Source: Anaerolineales bacterium UBA6055 (GTDB lineage Bacteria > Chloroflexota > Anaerolineae > Aggregatilineales > Phototrophicaceae). Taken from it: a DNA stretch of 64,000 nucleotides. A program made the position numbers and the translations under genes. The stretch is from assembly GCA_002428985.1 (NCBI GenBank), contig DIYL01000006.1, positions 44,382 through 108,381 on the forward strand, written 5' to 3'. Positions 33,682 to 40,849 of this stretch are shown here, piece after piece; positions within the stretch are counted from its first letter, which is position 1; each line of letters begins with the position of its first letter. Below the pieces are notes generated by a model, which worked only from the letters and a program-made list of their open reading frames with translations, ran no database searches and had not been told where the DNA came from.

Positions 33682-34500
33682 TTGGACAATAATTTCCCAC
33701 CTAACTCATTACATAAAGACAGCTATGTCCTCGACTTTCATGATGAATTCAATGAAGGTCAAATCGACCTAAATAAGTGGATTCCGTACTATCTACCGCA
33801 TTGGAGTTCGCGTGAGCAAGCTGCGCCACGCTATTCGTTTCAAAATGATTGCCTTGTGCTACAGATCGATGAAGATCAACAACCATGGTGTCCAGAATTT
33901 GATGGTGATGTGAAATGTTCATCTATTCAAACAGGGTTATTTGCAGGGGAGCTCGGTAGCAAGGTTGGACAGCATCGTTTTTTCAATGAAGCTTGTCGGG
34001 TTCGTGAAAAACAGACCAAACAAAAAACATATACACCCCAATATGGATATTTTGAAACGCGCATAAAAGTGAGCTTATCTGAGAATAATCTTGCGGCACT
34101 TTGGATGATTGGGTTTGAAGAAGTTCCAGAAGAATCTGGTGAAATTACTATATTTGAGATTTTTGGAGATCAGTTAAAAGGTGATACATCAGAAGTACGT
34201 TACGGTATTAAATCTCTGAACGATCCTAAACTAACAAATACATTTTATCACGATGTTTTGAAGATAGACGCGCGCGACTTCCATATTTATGCTGTTGAGT
34301 GGACGCCTACACATATTGATTTCTATGTCGATAATGTAAAACTACAAACTATTGACCAATCTCCAGACTACCCCATGCAGTTTATGCTAAATATCTATGA
34401 ATTACCCTCCGATAGTGTGAACAATGGGTCGTATCCAAAGCAATTTGTTGTTGATTATGTACGAGCATATCAACCTATATCGGGTTATCAGGTTGATTAA
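33682..34500 (+). CDS. GH16-like glycoside hydrolase with altered catalytic motif
   Basis: 272 residues. The start codon is a TTG at 33682, fixed by a perfect GGAGG six bases upstream. The jelly-roll sequence fits family 16: 'LDFHDEFNEGQIDLNKW', 'YGYFETRIKVS', and 'DFHIYAVEWTPTHIDFYVDN' near the end. The catalytic motif E-x-D-x-x-E appears as E154-I-T156-I-F-E159: nucleophile and acid/base Glu are kept, but the middle Asp is Thr. No signal peptide is visible, which is unusual for a polysaccharide hydrolase. It may have lowered or changed activity. Confidence 0.8.
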   Translation: MDNNFPPNSLHKDSYVLDFHDEFNEGQIDLNKWIPYYLPHWSSREQAAPRYSFQNDCLVLQIDEDQQPWCPEFDGDVKCSSIQTGLFAGELGSKVGQHRFFNEACRVREKQTKQKTYTPQYGYFETRIKVSLSENNLAALWMIGFEEVPEESGEITIFEIFGDQLKGDTSEVRYGIKSLNDPKLTNTFYHDVLKIDARDFHIYAVEWTPTHIDFYVDNVKLQTIDQSPDYPMQFMLNIYELPSDSVNNGSYPKQFVVDYVRAYQPISGYQVD

Positions 34501-34528
34501 TAATCTCGGCTCTACACAAAGCTTGAAC

Positions 34529-34559
34529 AGAGTCACATATAAGACTTTTTTGTGACTCT
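34529..34559. terminator. Hairpin terminator after the GH16-like gene
   Basis: AGAGTCACA (34529-34537) pairs perfectly with TGTGACTCT (34551-34559); the 13-base loop ends in a T run. Located 29 bases after the stop. Confidence 0.5.
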
Positions 34560-34710
34560 ACAATAATCCCCAAGATATGATTTCCATCCCTCTGGCAATT
34601 GGATTAAACGCGCAAAAATTTTGTATGACTCATTGTGTAGTGCTAACGCAGAATCGCAATATTGTTTATCGTGATAAACTTTAGGTAATAAAGGAGTCTT
34701 AGGAGTTAAG

Positions 34711-36294
34711 ATGCGAAACTGGGTTAGTATAGTTATTTTATTAATACTGGTGATCCCCCAAATTGTGGCACAAGATGAAACATCAGAGGATGCTTACCAA
34801 GAAGCGCTTAAGCGTATTGAACAAGCAAAACTTTCTGGCTCTACTACACTAGATTTGGGTAATATTGGTCTAGTGTATATTCCCCCAGAAATCGGACAGT
34901 TAACAGAATTAGAAGTTCTCAAATTATTTAATAATGACATTGTCGAATTGCCTCCAGAGGTAATGCAACTTACAAAACTGAGTCATCTCTATCTTAGTGA
35001 TAATGAACTCGACATAATTCCACCAGAAATACGCAATCTTATTGGGCTACAGGAATTAACACTGAAGAGGAATAATCTAATACATCTCCCACCCGAAATC
35101 GGCAGTTTAATAAATCTAAAACGTCTAGTTTTATCTTCAAATCGCCTTGAGGATTTGCCGACTGAATTTAGTAATCTTCGACAACTTGAATTCCTGAGTT
35201 TTGGAATGAGCAACTTTGAAGAATTTCCATCAGAAGTCCTACAACTCACCAATCTGAAGCAGTTATTTATGGGAAGTCATACACTCTCATCTATTCCATC
35301 TGATATTGGAAATCTAACTCAACTAGAGTTGTTAAGTATAGGGGGAGAATTTGTAACTGTTCCACCCGAAATTGGCAACCTACATAACTTGACGGGCCTA
35401 GCACTAGGCAATCAACTTACTAGCTTACCTCCTGAAATTGGAAATCTCAGCAACTTGACGCACCTTAATTTGACAAAAAATCAACTAAGTAGCTTGCCAC
35501 CTGAGTTAAGCAAACTGGAAAAACTGGAGTTCTTGTCTATCACCTTTAATCATTTTGATGCATCACTAGAAGGTGTAACAACAATTACAAGTTTACAAGA
35601 GTTGAGTCTATCTCATAATGATCTATCAACACTACCAGCTTCTATTGCTAACCTTGTGAATTTACGAGAACTAGGTGCAAGTAATTTGGGGTTAACCCAG
35701 TTGCCCCCTGAGATTGGGCAATTATCTCAGCTAGAACATCTCGATTTGTCAAAAAATATGCTTACAGAGATCCCACCAGAGATCGGTCAATTGGAGAACT
35801 TGATAACATTAAATATGCAAAATAATCAACTGACGGAATTGCCCGATGAAATTGGTGAATTACATAATTTGCACTGGTTTTCGGTTTCATATAATCAACT
35901 CACCGACTTACCAACCTCTATAGATAAAATGAGCACACTATGTGTTCTAGATCTGTACTCTAATCAAATACAGTATTTACCTACTGAACTAGGAAAGGTT
36001 GATACTTTTATTGGAGAGGATCGATGTTGGAGGGTATCTCCCAGAAGTCTCTCTGTTGGCGGAAACCCACTCATTTCGCCACCACCTGAGGTTGTAAAAC
36101 AGGGAACAGTTGCAATAGTTACTTACTTACAGAATCCAATGTTATGGTATTTACGGTTGTTCGCTAACTATTTATTGGTGGGTCTTAGTTGGCTTGCTGT
36201 AACGATTACACTACTGCGGTGGTTATTGCGACGACGCAACCGCAAAATCAAGCGTGACCATATGGAAGAGAACCTACAAAATTCGAAGACCTAA
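34711..36294 (+). CDS. Exported leucine-rich-repeat protein with C-terminal membrane anchor
   Basis: 527 residues; GGAG lies 5 bases before the ATG. A signal peptide (~1-20, 'WVSIVILLILVIPQIVAQ') leads to about eighteen 23-residue LRRs of the 'LPPEIGNLxNLxxLxLxxNxLxx' type (~45-450). Residues ~480-505 ('LRLFANYLLVGLSWLAVTITLL') form a transmembrane helix followed by a basic cytosolic tail 'RRRNRKIKRDH'. The LRR horseshoe would therefore face outside, anchored by one helix, like a surface adhesin or receptor. It differs from the Cys-type LRR protein at 16.6 kb in repeat consensus and location. Confidence 0.88.
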   Translation: MRNWVSIVILLILVIPQIVAQDETSEDAYQEALKRIEQAKLSGSTTLDLGNIGLVYIPPEIGQLTELEVLKLFNNDIVELPPEVMQLTKLSHLYLSDNELDIIPPEIRNLIGLQELTLKRNNLIHLPPEIGSLINLKRLVLSSNRLEDLPTEFSNLRQLEFLSFGMSNFEEFPSEVLQLTNLKQLFMGSHTLSSIPSDIGNLTQLELLSIGGEFVTVPPEIGNLHNLTGLALGNQLTSLPPEIGNLSNLTHLNLTKNQLSSLPPELSKLEKLEFLSITFNHFDASLEGVTTITSLQELSLSHNDLSTLPASIANLVNLRELGASNLGLTQLPPEIGQLSQLEHLDLSKNMLTEIPPEIGQLENLITLNMQNNQLTELPDEIGELHNLHWFSVSYNQLTDLPTSIDKMSTLCVLDLYSNQIQYLPTELGKVDTFIGEDRCWRVSPRSLSVGGNPLISPPPEVVKQGTVAIVTYLQNPMLWYLRLFANYLLVGLSWLAVTITLLRWLLRRRNRKIKRDHMEENLQNSKT

Positions 36295-36339
36295 TATAAT
36301 CAAATATCATTTTATACAAATACGACATGGGAACATGGG

Positions 36340-37806
36340 ATGAATCGTTCAAATATTATTCTAATCATGACCGACCAGCAACGCTTTGACACAATTCAAG
36401 CGTGGGATAATGACCACATGATCACGCCCAATATGGATCGGCTCGCATCACAAGGTACATCGTTCCGTCAAGCTTATTGCCCCGGTGCGACGTGTGTTGC
36501 CTCGCGAGCGGCGACGTTTACCGGGATGTATGCACACAACACCGGAGCTTATTCGTTTTTCAATTGGTCTGAACATGAGACATGGGTGCATGACTTATCG
36601 AATCATGGCTATTTTTGTGCCAACATCGGTAAGATGCACATCATGCCAACCCACGATCAAGGTGGGTTTGATGAGCGTATTATTGTCGAAAATCCGACCA
36701 CAGTCGAACAGTGGAACGGCGGACCTGACGATGATTGGGGACAATTTCTCAAAATCAACGGCTACGAACGCCCGAATCATCGTCATAGATCCGACCCCGA
36801 TTGGAACACCAAATTCCAAGGTGTAGCATGGGATCTACCCGAAGAGATGCATAGTGATGTGTTTATTGGCAAGTCCGCAGTTGCGTGGGTGAATAGCTAT
36901 CGTGGCGAAAAGCCCTTCTTTTTGCAAGTTGGATTTACCGGTCCACATGAACCATGGGATCCGTTGCCCCGTCATCTGGAGTTATACAAAGATAAACAGA
37001 TGCCACCACCGGTCACAATGCCAAATGACTTGGACAATAAACCACCCCAACACGCAACCCATAAACACTTTCATTCACAAGTAGATCATGAATCACGCAT
37101 TGACCTATCGCAAGCAACAGATGCTGATATTGAGCATATGCGCCGTCATTACTACGCCAAAATCACAACTGTTGATGAACAACTTGGGTATGTACTTGAT
37201 GCTCTAGAAGAAAGCGGTCACTTGGATAATAGTCTCATTATTTTCTGTTCCGATCATGGTGAAATGCTCGGTGATCATACCTTGTCGTATAAGTGGCTGA
37301 TGTACGACCCGATTGTTCATGTGCCGATGATTATAAAATCATCATCGCAAACCAGTGGAAAACAAGATATTCACGAGTTAGTGTCGCTCATGGATATTGG
37401 TCCGACTATATTAGAAGCTGCCGGAATTGAGAAACCATCGTATTTAGAAGGGCAATCGTTGTTACCGTATTTACAGTCAGGTGATATCAAAGACCGTGAA
37501 TTCGTCATCTGTGAAGACAATTATCTCATCATGCTCCGTACCAAAACACACAAATTAGTCTATTACATCGGGCAGGATGAAAGCGAATTCTATGACTTAG
37601 AAGCGGACCCCAACGAATTTAATAATTTGTGGGCAGATGATAGCTATCAAGAAAGTCGTGAGGCACATGTGAGGATGTTACTGGACTTTCTTGCATCGAG
37701 TAATTATTTCACGCACGGTTATAAACGCTCACGAGACAAATCATATCAGACTCGATGGCACGGTGACGGCGATACAACCCTGCATGGACCAAGCGCGTTT
37801 ATTTAA
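36340..37806 (+). CDS. Sulfatase family hydrolase
   Basis: 488 residues. 'NIILIMTDQQRFDTI' supplies the N-terminal metal-binding Asp pair region (D12); the sulfatase signature is C52-V-A-S-R56 within 'GATCVASRAATFTGMYAHNTG', where Cys would be converted to formylglycine. Other metal and substrate residues appear in 'GFTGPHEPWDP', 'IIFCSDHGEMLGDH' and 'KWLMYDPIVHVPMI'. Length is normal for the family. It cleaves sulfate esters or related phosphoesters; no signal peptide is seen, so it is probably cytosolic. No anaerobic maturase lies nearby. Confidence 0.92.
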   Translation: MNRSNIILIMTDQQRFDTIQAWDNDHMITPNMDRLASQGTSFRQAYCPGATCVASRAATFTGMYAHNTGAYSFFNWSEHETWVHDLSNHGYFCANIGKMHIMPTHDQGGFDERIIVENPTTVEQWNGGPDDDWGQFLKINGYERPNHRHRSDPDWNTKFQGVAWDLPEEMHSDVFIGKSAVAWVNSYRGEKPFFLQVGFTGPHEPWDPLPRHLELYKDKQMPPPVTMPNDLDNKPPQHATHKHFHSQVDHESRIDLSQATDADIEHMRRHYYAKITTVDEQLGYVLDALEESGHLDNSLIIFCSDHGEMLGDHTLSYKWLMYDPIVHVPMIIKSSSQTSGKQDIHELVSLMDIGPTILEAAGIEKPSYLEGQSLLPYLQSGDIKDREFVICEDNYLIMLRTKTHKLVYYIGQDESEFYDLEADPNEFNNLWADDSYQESREAHVRMLLDFLASSNYFTHGYKRSRDKSYQTRWHGDGDTTLHGPSAFI

Positions 37807-37820
37807 ACTGTGATGGGAGC

Positions 37821-37850
37821 GTAGGGTTGGGTTTGCGAACCGAACCCTAC
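37821..37850. repeat. GTAGGG-type intergenic palindrome, copy 2
   Basis: A 30-base inverted repeat (12 paired positions plus one wobble, one mismatch) beginning GTAGGGTT and ending AACCCTAC, 14 bases after the sulfatase stop and before the convergent rearranged locus. It could terminate both strands. Confidence 0.6.
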
Positions 37851-37874
37851 AAACTGTTAGTATTCGCTTGCTTC

Positions 37875-37982
37875 AAACTGGATATCTTGCAGATATTTTG
37901 TTGCAACGCGCTGGCTAGCATACACAGTGACACCAATCGAGCCAATCAACGGAGTCACATAATTATTCTGTAGGGGTTGAAT
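37875..37982 (-). repeat. Duplicated 3' end of the 38774-39277 membrane gene
   Basis: 108 bases match 38789-38896 with three mismatches (constant offset 914). On the minus strand it encodes the last ~36 residues of the membrane protein in a now headless frame. Its edge supplies the last codons of the nucleotidyltransferase gene in a different frame. Confidence 0.9.
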
Positions 37983-38781
37983 GACGGTCAACAGAGTCGA
38001 TCCAACGTTTATAGATTGAGCTACGTGGTTTATAGTTGTCGCTATAATAGCGTGCGAAGTCATCAAATGTTTGTCCTGTATGGGATAACGTCTGCAAAAT
38101 ACCCGATAAAGTATAAGTTTGATTTATTTGCTTCAGATTATTAATAATGTGATTCCAAGTTTCATCTTTTTGATCACGTAAAAGCATACCTATTACAAGA
38201 CAGTCACGGATAGCGTCTAATGCTAGATGTAAAGCTACTAGTAAATCGTTACGAGCAATTTTCTGCAAAGCAATAACCTGCTTAAACCAGAATTGATTGA
38301 CAAAAACTTCAAAATCTACTGATGACATCGGAGACGGTTCATAGTTTACCTTTGTTTTATCTAGGTACAAGTCAATATTAGGATCATGGTTAAAGAGTGT
38401 TCGCCTTTGACGAGCTATCAGTGATTGACGGACTTTATCCTGTTCTAATGCCGATATAGTTGTTAATACCAGATCAAAACGGCGAAAATCTGTATAACAA
38501 ATACGTATTGTCTTGATGAATTCGCCTGTATGTCGCTCATATGCAAAGATATCTCCCAATGTTGAGAGCCAATCCAATTCGGGGAAATAGTTGTCGAGTG
38601 CAGAGTTGTCTAAAATAATCAGAACATCAACATCACTGAATGTATCCATGTGTTTAGGAGATTGTGCGCCAGACCCGATAATAGCGACAGACAAAACCTC
38701 ATCGCGATCTTTGAGTAGATCGGTGAATTGTTGGATAGCGATTGGTTGCCATTGCCCTGAGATAGGTTCGATATTAGACAT
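37963..38781 (-). CDS. AadK/KNT-like nucleotidyltransferase
   Basis: 272 residues from the ATG at 38781, which overlaps the upstream membrane gene stop by 8 bases. 'SVAIIGSGAQSPKHMDTFSDVDVLIIL' carries the nucleotidyltransferase GS...SDxD pattern for Mg-ATP binding; a further acidic strand 'RRFDLVLTT' provides the third carboxylate. The helical C-terminal half resembles aminoglycoside adenylyltransferases of the AadK/streptomycin group; the substrate cannot be assigned. The final codons (~HSTPTE) are read out of the duplicated membrane-gene fragment, so the original C-terminus has been replaced. Confidence 0.75.
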   Translation of the reverse strand: MSNIEPISGQWQPIAIQQFTDLLKDRDEVLSVAIIGSGAQSPKHMDTFSDVDVLIILDNSALDNYFPELDWLSTLGDIFAYERHTGEFIKTIRICYTDFRRFDLVLTTISALEQDKVRQSLIARQRRTLFNHDPNIDLYLDKTKVNYEPSPMSSVDFEVFVNQFWFKQVIALQKIARNDLLVALHLALDAIRDCLVIGMLLRDQKDETWNHIINNLKQINQTYTLSGILQTLSHTGQTFDDFARYYSDNYKPRSSIYKRWIDSVDRHSTPTE

Positions 38782-39277
38782 CAATGTTAAACTGGATGTC
38801 TTGCAGATATTTTGTTGCAACGCGCTGGCTAGCATACACAGTGACACCAATCGAGCCAATCAACGCAGTCACATAATTATTCAGTAGGGGTTGAATATCG
38901 ATTAATGGGATGACAAAAATTAGAGGTAGAAAAATCAAGATTGTAATCAATGCTGTAGCCAGACCAACGGCAATCCGATACTCCATCTCATTGTCAGGCT
39001 TGCCATAGCCATTTGTAATCCAACTCATTGCCAAGCCAGAAAATAATCCGACCGCCATCCCGAAAATTGCGCCGACGAACATGCCACAGATAAAAAATAC
39101 CATCACCCCAAATCCAACCAAGAAAATGTTCCATGGGAATGATTCTGGTATGGTATTGAAGTCAATCGATACAAGGAACAAAACAACACTGATGACACCA
39201 CCAAAGATTGTTCCCCAGAGTGCACCGTATTCAAGCATTCTTTTTCGGACTCGCTTGGTTGGACTGTAATTATGCAT
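38774..39277 (-). CDS. Hypothetical four-helix membrane protein
   Basis: 167 residues; GGAG lies 8 bases before the ATG. Hydrophobic segments at about 18-38, 50-78 (Gly-rich, 'GMFVGAIFGMAVGLFSGLAM'), 100-122 and 130-148. No family recognised. The stop overlaps the start of the nucleotidyltransferase. The last ~108 coding bases are present again at 37875-37982 beyond that gene. Confidence 0.75.
   Translation of the reverse strand: MHNYSPTKRVRKRMLEYGALWGTIFGGVISVVLFLVSIDFNTIPESFPWNIFLVGFGVMVFFICGMFVGAIFGMAVGLFSGLAMSWITNGYGKPDNEMEYRIAVGLATALITILIFLPLIFVIPLIDIQPLLNNYVTALIGSIGVTVYASQRVATKYLQDIQFNIDV
38789..38896 (-). repeat. Direct repeat partner within the membrane gene
   Basis: Intact copy of the 108-base repeat, part of the 38774-39277 gene; the other copy is at 37875-37982. 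Confidence 0.9.
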
Positions 39278-39354
39278 GTAGCTTTCTCCGCTTTTTATCC
39301 GCTAACTCTAAAATATCACACCTATCTTATAATCATCATAACATAGTTGATACT

Positions 39355-39416
39355 CTCACCGACTGAAGTCGGGAGATTCTTGTTTCTTAGACTACGTTGT
39401 AGTCTCCACAAGCGTT
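39355..39416 (-). ncRNA. Candidate omega RNA (right-end scaffold) of TnpB
   Basis: Just downstream of the tnpB stop on the coding strand lie a 7-bp hairpin AGACTAC/GTAGTCT (39389-39405) and a terminal hairpin CCGAC/GTCGG with a CTC/GAG extension (39355-39375). In studied TnpB systems the omega RNA covers the gene's 3' end and right end, and the guide follows it; here the guide would lie just below ~39355. Inferred from position and structure. Confidence 0.5.
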
Positions 39417-40601
39417 TTAGGTCTGCGAGTGCCCCGCGCCGACCTGCCTTAACCCTTCCAACAGAATGTTGATACTTGCATTAATGTCCCTGTCATGGGT
39501 TTCCCCGCATTCGGGGCATTGCCACATTCGAACATGCAAGGCCAATTTATCTAGCTTGTACCCACAACAATGGCAGGTTTTGCTAGATGGATACCAACGA
39601 TCAATTTTGTGGAAGGTCTTACCATGTTGCTTGGCTTTTTGCTCAATCAGGGTGAGCAACATACCCATGCTGGCATCAGCGATCGATTTAGCTAGATTCC
39701 GATTTTGCATCATACCTTTGACATTTAACGTTTCGGCAAATATCGCTTGGTTTTCGCGTACAAGCCGCGTTGAATGCTGATGAGCATAGTCACCGCGCAT
39801 GTTTGCGATGCGTTCATGCAATCGGGCGACATTGTATTGCTGTTTGAATTTGTTGTTTGATCCTTTTTTCTTGCGGGATAACTTACGCTGTTCGCGCTTT
39901 AGTTTTCGTTCTAATTTGCGATACGCTTTCAGTGCTGGCACTTTATGTCCATTAGATTCAACCAGCAAACTCGACACCCCCACATCAATCCCCACACTGT
40001 TTTCAAGAGTAGGTTCGATTGTTGGCGGTGTTTTTGTATCAGGAGTCTCACACACAATGCTGACATACAAACCACTCGGCCTTTGACTCACGGTCGCTGA
40101 TTTGATGGTGCCTACCGTATCGCGCGATTTACGAAACTTCACCCAACCAATTTTGGGTAACCACACATAATTCTCATCCACCTTGATACTCGCAGGATAA
40201 CGGAAGCTATCGGCAAAGTGAGATTTCTTTTTGAAGTTCGGACTACATTTAATCTGCCCATTTTTGCGACGTTGATATGTCCCATCAGGATTCTTTGGAA
40301 TATCACCTTGTTTGAGTTTGCGAAAGAAATTCTTATAGGCTTCCCCAAGGTCTTTGAGCGACTGTTGCAACACCTGCGAGTGAATGTCTTTGAGCCAGGA
40401 ATACTCGTTAGTTTTTTTGAGTTGGGTCAATAGTCTACACATCTCAGAGAATCCGATATGGCGAGATTCTTCGCGATAGGTGTCTACTGCCAACGCTAAG
40501 AAGTAGTTGTATATAAAACGCGTCGCACCACCGAATTGGCGGAGCTTATCAAGTTGGTCGTTAGTTGGTTGCAGCTTGAATTGATACGCTTTGTATGACA
40601 T
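39417..40601 (-). CDS. tnpB: TnpB, RNA-guided endonuclease of an IS200/IS605-type element
   Basis: 394 residues from the ATG at 40601, where 'MSYKAYQFKLQPT' begins the family's N-terminus; an upstream frame to 40649 is not needed. RuvC-like catalytic residues are present: D206 ('VGIDVGVSS'), E290 ('IFAETLNVKGM') and D372 ('HDRDINASINIL'). The zinc finger has Cys 343, 346, 362 and 365 ('CHCC', 'CPEC'). The protein appears intact and full length, so it could still cut DNA guided by its omega RNA. TnpB helps retention of the element by cutting empty donor sites. Confidence 0.93.
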   Translation of the reverse strand: MSYKAYQFKLQPTNDQLDKLRQFGGATRFIYNYFLALAVDTYREESRHIGFSEMCRLLTQLKKTNEYSWLKDIHSQVLQQSLKDLGEAYKNFFRKLKQGDIPKNPDGTYQRRKNGQIKCSPNFKKKSHFADSFRYPASIKVDENYVWLPKIGWVKFRKSRDTVGTIKSATVSQRPSGLYVSIVCETPDTKTPPTIEPTLENSVGIDVGVSSLLVESNGHKVPALKAYRKLERKLKREQRKLSRKKKGSNNKFKQQYNVARLHERIANMRGDYAHQHSTRLVRENQAIFAETLNVKGMMQNRNLAKSIADASMGMLLTLIEQKAKQHGKTFHKIDRWYPSSKTCHCCGYKLDKLALHVRMWQCPECGETHDRDINASINILLEGLRQVGAGHSQT

Positions 40602-40849
40602 GCTCTGATTATACGATTTTAGCAAGATTAGACAATGTGTTTTCATCAACAGGCTAAAGCCTAAGATTTAACATATTGTTCGCTATCATCCCCCGTATGA
40701 ATAACGGCGGCTTTCTCGCTTCACTTTTGTAAACTGTAACCAGAATGAAACCTATACATAATGCAAACTAAAGTAAGTGCAGTTATACTCATATGACTTG
40801 CTGTGAAGGGTAAGTTTCTAAGAAATGGGATATGTAGGATAGTTAATCA

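Larger units (their letters stand above)
39355..40735 (-). mobile_element. IS200/IS605-family (IS1341-type) element carrying TnpB only
   Basis: A tnpB gene with structured ends and no tnpA. The right end (39355-39416) carries two hairpins. On the left, a short AGGC/GCCT hairpin (40651-40662) and a further imperfect palindrome (40690-40710), followed by 'CTTTCTCGCTTCAC', resemble IS605-type end motifs. The exact boundaries are uncertain. Without TnpA it would need a transposase in trans. Confidence 0.7.

Noticed and set aside
37857..38066. Small minus-strand frame containing the duplicated membrane-protein end
   Set aside because: It overlaps the nucleotidyltransferase gene and has no plausible start; it is better described as a gene fragment.
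37875..38896. Integron attC-like sites around the nucleotidyltransferase
   Set aside because: The flanking repeats are copies of a coding region and lack attC core sites and folding; no integrase gene is present.
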